64,000 nt of DNA from CAYREX01 sp964423505 (GCA_964423505.1 CAYREX010000001.1:301583-365582); one strand, 5' to 3'. Positions 1 to 7,588 are shown, numbered from the stretch's first letter. Made by a program: numbers and translations. Notes: generated by a model not told the origin, from the sequence alone.

Positions 1-387
1 GGCCCTCACCAGCCTGACGAAGTCGCCGTCGCCGGAGCCCAGCAGGATGTAGTCCAGGTTCTCCGCCTGGGCCAGAACGTCCACCGCCAGATCTACGTCG
101 GCGTTCGCCTTCACCACATCCTCGCCGGTGGCGTCGCGGTAGCGTATCACGTCCTTGAGGACCAGGTGGAAGCCGTTCCGCCTTATCGCGTTCCTGTACT
201 CCTCGTTCTTCTGGGCGACGGCGTGGTCCTCCCGCTCCCTCTCGGCATCCCTGGCGAGGTAGGCATTCGCCCGGACCAGCACGACCCCCTGTGCCTCGGC
301 CAGCTTCCTGAGAACATCGTAGCGGAGCCCCCAACCCCCGTTCCGGGTCAGGTTCTCGACGTCAATGAATATCCCGCCCTTCAGCAT
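1..387 (-). CDS. NYN-domain (LabA/DUF88-type) protein, C-terminus cut by window edge
   Basis: The visible 129 residues form the N-terminal part of a NYN (PIN-like nuclease) domain. It starts MLKGGIFIDVEN, with the first conserved Asp in FIDVEN. Further on are ADVDLAVDVL and ILLGSGDGDFV, which carry the other acidic residues expected of the metal-binding site. Known NYN proteins bind or cut RNA; the substrate here cannot be told. It is the last gene of the minus-strand block, about 80 bases downstream of the zinc-ribbon/propeller gene, and probably shares its transcript. The protein continues past base 1, so its C-terminal half and any extra domain are unseen. Confidence 0.8.
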   Translation of the reverse strand, partial: MLKGGIFIDVENLTRNGGWGLRYDVLRKLAEAQGVVLVRANAYLARDAEREREDHAVAQKNEEYRNAIRRNGFHLVLKDVIRYRDATGEDVVKANADVDLAVDVLAQAENLDYILLGSGDGDFVRLVRA

Positions 388-465
388 CAACAGCCTCCAG
401 TCTCTACCCCATCAAACACATACTTCCAGCGAACCGGCAATATACGCCGGGCCGCAAGCCCCGCC

Positions 466-2070
466 TCATGACGGGGCGGCCTCGACCACATGCCACCTCC
501 CGTCCCACCCGAAGACGTGGAGCCGTCCGTCGGGGGTACCCGTCAGGGCCTGCGGCAGGCAGAGGTCCGACTCGTCGTCGTCCGAGCCGTCCAGCATCTC
601 GACCCCGGAACCATCCGGCGAGACCCGCAGGACGGAGACCTCCATCTCCCCGCCCCGGGCGACCAGGGCGGTGGAGCCGTCCGGCAGACCGAGCGGCCTG
701 CCCTCCGTGTAGTCGCAGGGGAGCTCCACTCTGTAGAGCCGCTCGCCTCCGGGCGAGTAGCGCATCAGGGATTCGTTCTCCAGCAGGAGGAGGCCGCCGT
801 CCGCAGCCGGGCCCACCCTGCAGTACCGCCCGGTAGTCTCCTCCGGCCGGCTTCGGCCGTCCTCGACCCTGGCGGGCCTCCTCCGCAGAAGTCCTCCGAG
901 CCTGGCCAGGAAACCCTCCTCCCCGGGCCACATCGGAAGAGCAGACCCGGCTCCGTCGAATCGCAGCAGCTGCATGACGAAGGAGCCGTCCCGGACGAGC
1001 CCCGGGTCGCGGAGGATGACGATGCTGCCGTCCGGCATCCCGCATGCGTCGATGCAGCCCAGGCCGGAGAACGTCTCCCGGCTGCCCTCCAGGTCGTCGA
1101 AATCGTCGCCCCGAATGCTCCGGACGGCGGTCCCGTCCTCCGTCGAGAGTACCTCGGCATCGGCGCAGGCCGGGTTGATGACCGCCACCTCGCGGTCGGG
1201 CAGCGACACCAGCCTGGGCAACCTGTCGCCGGCGCCCTCGACCAGCTCCAGGTCGTCACGCCGCCAGGCCTGCAGGCCGTCGGGGCCGACGCAGGCCAGC
1301 ACTCCGGCGTCCAACTCGCCCTCCAGGCAGACCAGTAGCCTGCCCTCGCCGTCGGCCGCCGCATCCCAGACGTCACCTCTCCACCGAAGGGGTGCCAGGT
1401 GCATGTCGAAGAGCACGTACCACCTGCGCCTCCTGACCGCCGGATGCAGCCTGAGCCAGAGGTCGTCCGGCATCGAGACGGTCTGTCCGCAGTGGTCGCA
1501 GCCGGCGCTCCTGGTCCGCGAGTCGGCGACCAGGTATGCGCCGCAGGAGGGGCATGTGAAGGCCACCGGTGAGGAGCCCTCCCCCGGGTCGATGGTGCCG
1601 TCCCCCTCCTCCCCGATGCTCTCCGCCACGAGCGACGGGTCCTCGTCCACCAGGGCCACGGCGCCGGGCAGGAGTCCCCGGTAGCCGTCCGGGACCGGCC
1701 TGACGGAAGTCTCCTCCCCGGTCTCCGGATGCCTGGCGCTGCCGCTCTCCAGGGCCTCCTCGAGCGCCGGCCTCGGGATGGTCTCGGAGGTGCCGTGGTA
1801 TCGAGGGAGCAGCCTGCCCCGCGTTATGCGATAACGGAGGCTCCCGAAAACGGTGGAGTTGCTGCCCTCGCCCTCCTCCCATCCCGGGGCCTCAGTGAGG
1901 ACATCGGCGGCGATGGTCTCCCACTCATCCGTCCCCAGTTCCAGTCCCGCCCCGCAGGCGGGACAGGCCACCCTGGAGACCAGGGCGTTGACCGGAACCA
2001 TGGTCTCGCAGGAGGGGCAGTCAATGCCGACCTCGAAGCAGACGCCCACGGGCTCCAGTCCGGTGGGCAC
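466..2070 (-). CDS. Zinc-ribbon protein with beta-propeller-like C-terminal region
   Basis: A 534-residue protein without signal peptide or membrane segments, so probably cytoplasmic. Two zinc-ribbon modules are visible: CPSC/CPAC near residues 19-40 and CPSC/CDHC near residues 172-195. From about residue 210 to the end there are repeating beta-rich stretches of the form 'G.LL.L...SLMRYSPGG', typical of a PQQ/WD-like propeller, interrupted by an Arg-rich linker. The start is GTG at 2070, 3 bases after the stop of a small upstream reading frame. Function is not recognised; the architecture suggests a scaffold that binds protein or nucleic acid. It follows the exported-ferredoxin genes on the same strand, but no motif ties it to them. 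Confidence 0.7.
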   Translation of the reverse strand: MPTGLEPVGVCFEVGIDCPSCETMVPVNALVSRVACPACGAGLELGTDEWETIAADVLTEAPGWEEGEGSNSTVFGSLRYRITRGRLLPRYHGTSETIPRPALEEALESGSARHPETGEETSVRPVPDGYRGLLPGAVALVDEDPSLVAESIGEEGDGTIDPGEGSSPVAFTCPSCGAYLVADSRTRSAGCDHCGQTVSMPDDLWLRLHPAVRRRRWYVLFDMHLAPLRWRGDVWDAAADGEGRLLVCLEGELDAGVLACVGPDGLQAWRRDDLELVEGAGDRLPRLVSLPDREVAVINPACADAEVLSTEDGTAVRSIRGDDFDDLEGSRETFSGLGCIDACGMPDGSIVILRDPGLVRDGSFVMQLLRFDGAGSALPMWPGEEGFLARLGGLLRRRPARVEDGRSRPEETTGRYCRVGPAADGGLLLLENESLMRYSPGGERLYRVELPCDYTEGRPLGLPDGSTALVARGGEMEVSVLRVSPDGSGVEMLDGSDDDESDLCLPQALTGTPDGRLHVFGWDGRWHVVEAAPS

Positions 2071-2073
2071 GGC

Positions 2074-2235
2074 TCAGCCCTCCTCCCGGCTGCGCCGGTC
2101 CGGCTGTAGGGCGCTAGGCTCGGCTTTGACGTCCTGAGGGGCCGGCACGAGACGGGTGGCCGGGCAAGGGGATGCCCCGCGGTCGTTCTCCGACTCCGGC
2201 CCCGGGTAACGGCAGACGGTCACGGTACGGCTCAA
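2074..2235 (-). CDS. Possible small 53-residue protein
   Basis: A short frame starting with TTG, preceded by a good GGAGG ribosome site seven bases upstream, and ending 3 bases before the zinc-ribbon gene. The peptide begins MSRTVTVCRYPGPESEN and is polar and Pro-rich with two Cys. It fills most of the 211-base gap between two minus-strand genes and matches their orientation and spacing. No homology is recognised, and codon bias in so short a GC-rich frame proves little; it could be a chance reading frame in a leader. Confidence 0.35.
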   Translation of the reverse strand: MSRTVTVCRYPGPESENDRGASPCPATRLVPAPQDVKAEPSALQPDRRSREEG

Positions 2236-2281
2236 GAGGGCACCTCCCTGCAGGCTTCCGGGATACTCTGCCGGCAGTAAC

Positions 2282-3409
2282 CTAATTGGCTGCGGGGCAG
2301 GTGGCGCAATCGGTCGGGTCGCAGGCCAGGGGGTTCAGCATCAGGAAGGTGAAGCCGGAGTCCGGGCTGCACCGAAAGCTGTAGCTCGAAAGGAAGCGGG
2401 TAACCCCCTCTCCCCTGTCGACGCACCAGGGCTCGTAGCTCACGGCGAAGGCCCGGAGCCTGCTGCCCTCGATGCTGTCGGCCACCTCGTGCCACCAGGG
2501 GGCGCGCTCCGCGTCCGCCCTCGGGTCTGCCAGGTGGGGCAGGATTACCGGCGAGAGGTCTGGGACCGAGGCGATGGCCTCTCTCCAGGATGCGCTGTCG
2601 GTCTCCACGAGCACCGCCGGGGGTATGGCGTCTCCCTCCAGGAAGGGCATGAGGTCCGTGCCGTGGTCCTCGTCCATCCCGGTGAAGCTGAGCACGTAGA
2701 TGGACTCGGCCTCCTCCACCGACCATATCTCGGCCGCTGTCACGGAGCCCTCCTCCGGGGTGGGCACCGCCCTGTCGTCCAGGGGGACGCCACCCTGTAT
2801 CCAGCCTACCAGCCCCCGCACGCCCACGGCCCCGAAGTAGATGGCCACCACCACCGCGGCCACCCTTGCGACCTTCGTTATCCACTCCCGGCGCGTGAGC
2901 AGGCCGAAGATGGCGAAGGGCAGCATGTAGACCGTGGTGCCGGCGAAGAACCCTATGAACAGCATCATCCCGGTCAGCGGCCCGCTGGACTCGAAGGCAC
3001 CGGTAAGGGCCACCAGGAAGGCCGGACAGATGGAGAAGCCGGTGAGCACGCCGAGCAGGAAGGGACTCCTGGTGACCTCGAGAACCTTCCCGGTCCTGCA
3101 GCCGGAGCAGCTCCTGCGCTGCCTGATGACCGAGAGCAGCAGGTAGGCCGAGAAGAAGAGGTAGCCGGCGACTGCGACCGGCATCCTTATCGAGGCGGGC
3201 AGGCTGCCGCCCAGAAGACCTACCAGGGCGCCGAACATGGCGTAGGCGAGGAAGCGGCCCAGGTTCAGCAGGAATATCACCCGGAGCGGCTCCAGGCCCT
3301 CCCGGCGCTCCCCCATGAGGTAGGCTCCGTAGACAGGTCCGCACGTCGCCAGGCAGGCGGTTCCGGTGGCCAGGCCTAGGCCGAGCCCGGAGAGCAATCC
3401 CTCTATCAA
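2282..3409 (-). CDS. UreH/DsbD-like (SafE-type) six-helix membrane protein with C-terminal exported domain
   Basis: 375 residues. The first ~200 contain about six hydrophobic helices with the family's small-residue/Cys signatures: ATGTACLATCGPVYGAY near residue 15 and GFSICPAFLVAL near residue 125. A cytosolic-type loop with CSGC lies between. This is the UreH-TM/DsbD_2/SafE superfamily, whose members carry electrons or metals across the inner membrane. Residues ~210-375 are soluble and end in a Cys cluster, LACDPTDCATCPAAN, unlike ordinary family members. The start is TTG, 7 bases after the preceding gene. Directly downstream of the exported ferredoxins, it is a candidate electron or cofactor conduit for them; that role is inferred, not shown. 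Confidence 0.75.
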   Translation of the reverse strand: MIEGLLSGLGLGLATGTACLATCGPVYGAYLMGERREGLEPLRVIFLLNLGRFLAYAMFGALVGLLGGSLPASIRMPVAVAGYLFFSAYLLLSVIRQRRSCSGCRTGKVLEVTRSPFLLGVLTGFSICPAFLVALTGAFESSGPLTGMMLFIGFFAGTTVYMLPFAIFGLLTRREWITKVARVAAVVVAIYFGAVGVRGLVGWIQGGVPLDDRAVPTPEEGSVTAAEIWSVEEAESIYVLSFTGMDEDHGTDLMPFLEGDAIPPAVLVETDSASWREAIASVPDLSPVILPHLADPRADAERAPWWHEVADSIEGSRLRAFAVSYEPWCVDRGEGVTRFLSSYSFRCSPDSGFTFLMLNPLACDPTDCATCPAAN

Positions 3410-3416
3410 GAGGCGC

Positions 3417-4619
3417 CTAGAGCGAGAGGGGAGCCGGGTAGATCTCCACCCCCGCCCGGAGACGCCACCAGTCCTGGACGCCCCCGGTCTCGGTGCGCTC
3501 CTGCTCGACGACTCCCCAGAGCCTGGCCGTGGTCCCGAGCTGGTACTCGAGGCCCGGCCCGTAGCTCACGCTCCGCCTGTAGAAGCCGGAGCCGGGAGTG
3601 GAGCTGGGTATCTCCATGGCTCTGGCGGAGAGCAGCAGGGAGAGCCCCTCCCAGAGGTTAACCCGGGAGGACATGTCGACCCTCCGTACCTGCACCGCGG
3701 AGGAGGAGAACTTCCCGGAGAGGGCCAGGTTCGAGGGTATCTCGGCCGTGGGGTCGAAGCGGTAGAGCACCCTGACCTCCCCGGCGTTGCATGCGGCCCT
3801 GGTTACGTCGCCGTCGAAGTCGAAGGAGCTCTCCAGCATGATGTTGAAGGAGAGCCTGGGGTCGAGGGCCTTCATGCCCCGGAACCTGGCGGTCAGCCTG
3901 TTGGCCAGGTCGCGGCCCAGGTAGTCGTACCCGCTGCGGAGCGAGTAGGTGAGGCTGCCCTCGAGCGTGGTCATCGCAGGGAGCCTGGCGGGGCCGGTGC
4001 TCAGGCCCAGGTCGACCATGCTCCAGTCGCTCTCGTAGCCAACCCCGTCTATGACGGTGGTATGGCCCCTTCCGGAGACGGAGAGGACCGGACCGGGCGG
4101 GGTGCGCCACGACGCGGAGCCGCCGAGCCTGTACTCGGTCCAGTCCAGGTCGGTGCCGTCCTCGCTCTCCGCGTCACGGCTCCAGTAGTAGCCGTCGGCG
4201 GAGAGGGTGACCCCGGCGGGCAGGAAGGCCGAGAGCTCTAGCCCCGGCCTGGCGTAACCCCCCCTGTATGCCCTTCCCTGTCTGTCGGGGAGGACCATCT
4301 CCGGCCGGTCCAGGTCGGTCAGATAGCTCATGGAGGGTTCGATGCGGACCGGCCCGGTCCTCAGCGAGCCCAGCAGGTCGGTCCTGCTGTATGCCCCGGT
4401 GAACCTCGGTACCAGCCCGGTGCTGTCTGCGGTGGCGTAGCGCTCGAGGAGCGTCACCCGCAGGTCGCCGGAGCGGAGGAGCAGGCCGATGTCGGCCCTG
4501 CCCGACGACGGCTGCAGACTGTCGCTCGTGGTCTCCGCATCCAGCCAGAAGTCCAGTGAGGCGGCGGAGGCGGCAAGGGGCAGGACGAGGGCGAGCAGCA
4601 CCATCCTGACGGCCGTCAT
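3417..4619 (-). CDS. Exported beta-rich protein, candidate outer-membrane barrel
   Basis: 400 residues starting MTAVRMVLLALVLPLAASA, a clear Sec signal peptide with an A-x-A cleavage site. The rest is dominated by alternating polar/hydrophobic strands with Tyr, Trp, Arg and Leu, such as YRLGGSASW and VEIYPAPLSL at the end, as expected for a transmembrane beta-barrel; no lipobox is present. The ATG overlaps the stop of the ferredoxin lipoprotein gene (ATGA), so translation is coupled. A frame extending upstream was rejected because it would overlap the ferredoxin gene and bury the signal peptide. The placement next to exported Fe-S proteins suggests an outer-membrane partner, by loose analogy with porin-cytochrome conduits. 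The barrel assignment rests on pattern only. Confidence 0.65.
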   Translation of the reverse strand: MTAVRMVLLALVLPLAASAASLDFWLDAETTSDSLQPSSGRADIGLLLRSGDLRVTLLERYATADSTGLVPRFTGAYSRTDLLGSLRTGPVRIEPSMSYLTDLDRPEMVLPDRQGRAYRGGYARPGLELSAFLPAGVTLSADGYYWSRDAESEDGTDLDWTEYRLGGSASWRTPPGPVLSVSGRGHTTVIDGVGYESDWSMVDLGLSTGPARLPAMTTLEGSLTYSLRSGYDYLGRDLANRLTARFRGMKALDPRLSFNIMLESSFDFDGDVTRAACNAGEVRVLYRFDPTAEIPSNLALSGKFSSSAVQVRRVDMSSRVNLWEGLSLLLSARAMEIPSSTPGSGFYRRSVSYGPGLEYQLGTTARLWGVVEQERTETGGVQDWWRLRAGVEIYPAPLSL

Positions 4620-4855
4620 CTTATCGCTCCCTCGGGGCATGCCTCCACGCACCGGAAGCAGAAGTGGCAGAGGGAGGGGTCTATCACCGCGTCGCCGCCT
4701 ATGACCTCGATGGCGCCGTAGGGACATACCTCGGCACACTCGCCGCAGGCGGTGCATGCGTCCGGGTTGACTGTCAGCTGCGTGTTGTCCGCGGGCCCCT
4801 GGCAGGCGGCCAGGGCCAGGAGCAGCAGCACGGCGGCCGGCCTAGCGAACCGCAT
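4616..4855 (-). CDS. Exported 2[4Fe-4S] ferredoxin lipoprotein
   Basis: 79 residues: a short signal sequence ending in the lipobox LAAC (lipidated Cys at about residue 18), then a complete bacterial-type ferredoxin with two CxxCxxCxxxCP motifs (CTACGECAEVCP and CHFCFRCVEACP). The mature protein would be a membrane-anchored electron carrier outside the cytoplasm. No twin-arginine motif is seen although Fe-S proteins usually fold before export, so how the clusters are inserted is an open question. It overlaps the next upstream ferredoxin gene by 14 bases and the following barrel-like gene by 4, an operon of very tightly packed small genes. Confidence 0.85.
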   Translation of the reverse strand: MRFARPAAVLLLLALAACQGPADNTQLTVNPDACTACGECAEVCPYGAIEVIGGDAVIDPSLCHFCFRCVEACPEGAIR

Positions 4856-5078
4856 CGTACGTGCACGCTCTCTGGCAGAACCCGCAGCCTATGCAGACCT
4901 CCGGGTCTATGAAGGACTTGCCGTCCCGTATCTCCACCGCGTCCACCGGGCAGACCCGGTAGCAGTCTCCGCACCCGGTGCACCTGCTCTGGTCCACCCT
5001 GTAGGTGACCCCCGCGATGGCGGCGGAGACCACCAGCAGAGTGAGCGCCACCAGCAGCAGGGCTCTTCTGGCCGTCAC
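4842..5078 (-). CDS. Exported 2[4Fe-4S] ferredoxin
   Basis: 78 residues with an N-terminal hydrophobic leader (MTARRALLLVALTLLVVSA) followed directly by two cluster motifs, CTGCGDCYRVCP and CIGCGFCQRACT; the second lacks the usual Pro after the last Cys. The leader has an RR pair but not the full twin-arginine consensus, and it may act as a cleaved signal or as a membrane anchor. The GTG start overlaps the preceding stop (GTGA). The sequence between motifs (DGKSFIDPEVC) matches the pattern in the sister proteins (DGDAVIDPSLC-like), so the four genes probably arose by duplication. Confidence 0.85.
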   Translation of the reverse strand: MTARRALLLVALTLLVVSAAIAGVTYRVDQSRCTGCGDCYRVCPVDAVEIRDGKSFIDPEVCIGCGFCQRACTYDAVR

Positions 5079-5560
5079 TCGGTCTCCTGCAGCAGGGTCT
5101 CGTCGCCCTCTCCGTCAAGGCCGTAGAGCGCCATGACAGTGGACGAGGAGGGGCCGAAGATGGCCTGTGTGGGGCAGGAGGAGACGCAGAGACCGCAGGA
5201 GATGCAAAGGTCGGGGTCGATGACCGCCCTGTTGTCCCCGTCCATCGAGATGGCGCTAACCGGGCACTGGGAGAGACAGAGCTGACAGCTTATGCAGGCC
5301 GCCGCCCTAACCACGAAGGAGGGCGGTACCTCGACGGATGTGGGCAGGACCCCCTCTTCGTCCGGGTAGGCCACGGCAAGGACCGCGCCCCACTCCTCCG
5401 CCTCCGGGTCCAGCTCCTCGGAGGAGCCCCGGAGCACCAGCGCCTCCCATTCGCCCTCCACCGGCTCCCACTCGGCGAAACCGCCGAATCCCCCCGGAGT
5501 GAAGGTCACTCCGGCGAGGGCGAGGGATGCCAGGACTACAGCCGCTGCGAGGTTCCTCAT
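5075..5560 (-). CDS. Exported ferredoxin-domain protein with N-terminal beta domain
   Basis: 161 residues. A signal peptide (MRNLAAAVVLASLALAG) is followed by an ~80-residue beta-rich region containing WEPVEGEWEALVL. Then comes a 2[4Fe-4S] ferredoxin domain with CISCQLCLSQCP and CISCGLCVSSCP, and a short acidic tail. The N-terminal part resembles the fibronectin-III-like strands of the neighbouring 274-residue protein. The ATG at 5560 overlaps the upstream stop (ATGA); a longer upstream frame exists but runs antiparallel to known coding sequence and lacks a signal peptide. Predicted to sit in the periplasm as an electron carrier in the same chain as its neighbours. Confidence 0.83.
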   Translation of the reverse strand: MRNLAAAVVLASLALAGVTFTPGGFGGFAEWEPVEGEWEALVLRGSSEELDPEAEEWGAVLAVAYPDEEGVLPTSVEVPPSFVVRAAACISCQLCLSQCPVSAISMDGDNRAVIDPDLCISCGLCVSSCPTQAIFGPSSSTVMALYGLDGEGDETLLQETE

Positions 5561-6381
5561 TCCTCGACGACCTCCTTCTTGATCGACCACAGGCCGTACT
5601 CGTGGCACTGGATGAAGCACTGCCCGCAGTCTATGCACAGGTCGTAGTCTATGTGCACCATTCCCGAGTCGACCCCGGGCGTGCTCCAGTCCGGGGTGTA
5701 CCACACGGCATCCACCGGGCAGCCGGGCCCGCAGGAGTCCAGCAGGATGAAGCACTCGTATGCGCAGTCACCGCACCATATCTCGTCGTTGGCGTACCGC
5801 AGGCGGAACCTCGATGTTGTGGCGGCCAGCCCCTCGGAGGGGGCGTCACCGGGGCCCATGGCCCTCACCGCGAAGTAGTAGGCCACCCCGAAGCGGGAGT
5901 CCGTAATGGCCTGCACCGGGCAGACGGAGACGCACTCTCCGCAGGAGGTGCACTTCTGCAGGTCGATGACCGCCCTGCCGTCTATCTGCATCATCGCGTC
6001 CTGCGGGCATATCTCCACGCAGAGCCCGCAGCCTATGCAGGCGTTCTGGAACACCTCCGGCTGCACCTCCACGCGGGCGATCACCGTCGCAGAGTCACCC
6101 CCCTGCACCGAGTCGACCGGCAGGGCCAGGTGGTAGTTGTCCGCTGTGATCGGCTCGGGTGATATCCGCACCTCGTACCACTCCGCGCCCTCCGTCTCGT
6201 CCCAGACGAGGGTGAAGACCGACTCGGTCCCCTCGAGGAACTCCCCGTAGGTGTAGCCCTTCACCACCTCCAGCTCTCCCCCGAAGTCCGGGCCGATGCC
6301 CGGTGACTCCTCCGCGGTCAGGCAGGCGGACGTGGCTATGGCCAACGCGAGTATCGTCGCCGGCAGTACCATGGTCTTCAC
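5557..6381 (-). CDS. Lipoprotein with four ferredoxin-type cluster motifs inserted in an FN3-like domain
   Basis: 274 residues, first gene of the operon, GTG start preceded by GGGAG. The leader ends in the lipobox ATSAC. Residues ~50-80 look like the first strands of a fibronectin type III domain (LVWDETEGAEWYEVRIS). A 2[4Fe-4S] ferredoxin follows (CIGCGLCVEICP, CTSCGECVSVCP). The FN3 pattern then resumes (YYFAVRAMGPGDAPSEG), so the ferredoxin appears inserted into it. A second ferredoxin-like unit ends the protein, with one irregular motif (CGDCAYEC...CGPGCP) and one regular (CIDCGQCFIQC). Up to four [4Fe-4S] sites are predicted. An extracytoplasmic, lipid-anchored redox protein is the best reading; the partner is unknown. 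Confidence 0.8.
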   Translation of the reverse strand: MKTMVLPATILALAIATSACLTAEESPGIGPDFGGELEVVKGYTYGEFLEGTESVFTLVWDETEGAEWYEVRISPEPITADNYHLALPVDSVQGGDSATVIARVEVQPEVFQNACIGCGLCVEICPQDAMMQIDGRAVIDLQKCTSCGECVSVCPVQAITDSRFGVAYYFAVRAMGPGDAPSEGLAATTSRFRLRYANDEIWCGDCAYECFILLDSCGPGCPVDAVWYTPDWSTPGVDSGMVHIDYDLCIDCGQCFIQCHEYGLWSIKKEVVEE

Positions 6382-6474
6382 TTTTCATCTCCCGTTGAGG
6401 GTGGGCTCTCGGACCGCCCAAGTATAGTATCCGTCCGCGGGTCGGCGACAGAGCCATTTCCGTACCGTGGTAGT

Positions 6475-7287
6475 ATGGCATTCGCGGATGCCCCGTACAA
6501 GCCGGCCCGTGATGTTCTCATGCATGGGATATACAGCGGGAGGGTCTGGATGGTTCCCCTGTCGGAGGCCAGGATGCTGCTGCTCGAGGCCCTGGGGCCG
6601 CAGGGCTGGTGGCCCGGCGAGACCCCCGACGAGGTCCTGGTGGGATGCGTCCTCGCCCAGAACACGCGCTGGGGCAGGGTGGTCCCCGTCATAGAGCGTC
6701 TGAGGGAGAGGGGCCTCCTCTCCCCTCGCGCCTTCCTCTCCCTGCCGGAGAGCGGTCTGGCGGAGCTCCTCAAGGGATGCGGTACCTACCGACTGAAGGC
6801 CGCCTACCTCCGGAACGTAGGGGAATACATGGTCCGCAGCGGATGGGACGGCTCGCCGGAATCGGTGGCGCACCTGCCGACGCGGAAGACCAGGGATGAG
6901 CTGCTGGCGCTCAGGGGCGTAGGCCCGGAGACCGCCGACTGTATACTCCTCTACGTGATGGGACGGCCGGTCTTCGTGGTGGACGCATACACGACGCGGA
7001 TACTATCCAGACACGGACTCTGCAGGCCCGGGGAGCGCTACCACGCGGTCCAGGCCCTCTTCCACGACCAGCTTACCCCGGACCTGGAGTGCTTCAGGGA
7101 CTTCCACGGCGCCCTGGTCGCCTGCGGAGCCCGGTTCTGCAGGCCGAGAAGGCCGGACTGCGGTAGCTGCCCTCTCCGCTCCTGGAACGGCGGCCCCGCT
7201 TGCGCCCAATCCCCCGAAGGGCGATATTCCGCACCCCCGCGGAGGGGTGCCGGAGCGGTTGAACGGGGCGGTCTCGAAAACCGTTGA
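6475..7287 (+). CDS. Endonuclease III-like HhH-GPD DNA glycosylase
   Basis: Base-excision repair glycosylase of the Nth/MagIII group, 270 residues as read. A GPQGWWPGETPDE segment and LAQNTRW near residue 60 are typical of the MagIII-like branch. The helix-hairpin-helix LRGVGPETAD and the catalytic Asp in VVDAYTTR are present. The catalytic Lys of bifunctional Nth is absent, which fits a monofunctional alkyl-base glycosylase. A Cys set near the C-terminus (CGARFC...CGSC) probably holds a 4Fe-4S cluster. There is no stop before the tRNA gene: the last ~15 codons lie inside tRNA-Ser, and the TGA falls just past its anticodon stem. The ATG codons at 6520 and 6550 are alternative starts nearer the family's usual N-terminus. 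Confidence 0.8.
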   Translation: MAFADAPYKPARDVLMHGIYSGRVWMVPLSEARMLLLEALGPQGWWPGETPDEVLVGCVLAQNTRWGRVVPVIERLRERGLLSPRAFLSLPESGLAELLKGCGTYRLKAAYLRNVGEYMVRSGWDGSPESVAHLPTRKTRDELLALRGVGPETADCILLYVMGRPVFVVDAYTTRILSRHGLCRPGERYHAVQALFHDQLTPDLECFRDFHGALVACGARFCRPRRPDCGSCPLRSWNGGPACAQSPEGRYSAPPRRGAGAVERGGLENR

Positions 7288-7332
7288 CCCCCTGATGGGG
7301 GTCCGTGGGTTCGAATCCCACCCCCTCCGCCA
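7241..7332 (+). tRNA. tRNA-Ser (anticodon CGA)
   Basis: A 92-base cloverleaf with encoded CCA. The acceptor stem GGAGGGG pairs with CCCCTCC, followed by discriminator G and CCA. The anticodon loop CTCGAAA gives CGA. A long variable arm (CCCCCTGATGGGGG) identifies the class II serine type. The T arm is GTGGG-TTCGAAT-CCCAC. It reads serine codon UCG. Its 5' part overlaps the end of the glycosylase reading frame, and its 3' end lies within a 37-base sequence repeated at 9457-9493, which makes it the likely integration point of the island downstream. Confidence 0.95.
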
Positions 7333-7362
7333 GTGATCCGCGGTGAGGATGAGAACCCTGTC
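7326..7362 (+). repeat. Left copy of 37-nt direct repeat at tRNA-Ser 3' end (possible attL)
   Basis: This 37-base stretch starts in the tRNA acceptor stem (TCCGCCA) and runs 30 bases past the gene. It matches 9457-9493 at 34 of 37 positions, differing at positions 11, 16 and 34. A direct repeat that includes a tRNA 3' end is the usual footprint of tRNA-targeting integration. Confidence 0.75.
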
Positions 7363-7588
7363 GAAGAGGTTCGGTACAGGCTTTGCCAGAGGAAGAGAGT
7401 CCCTCCATCAGCTTCACCCTAGCCCGGTGCATCCACCCGGACCCTGCCCCGCCATGAACCGCCCCTCTCACCGTTCACGAAGGCTGATCCCCTGACGGCC
7501 ACCTCGGCACTATCGCTGACCGGGTGATGGATCAGGTAGTGGGCAGTTCACGCACATCTCCGCATCCCACGGAATCCATGGACTCATG
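7363..7588. other. Gap between tRNA repeat and winged-helix gene
   Basis: About 225 bases with no convincing gene. On the minus strand a 25-codon frame (7510-7587) starts with ATG just after the stop of the winged-helix gene, behind GGGGGAG, but its peptide (MSPWIPWDAEMCVNCPLP...) is unrecognised and may be chance. Confidence 0.4.

Noticed and set aside
7094..7471. Minus-strand frame across tRNA-Ser with a 'GVGFEPT' string
   Set aside because: This is the well-known artefact of translating the complement of a serine tRNA gene.
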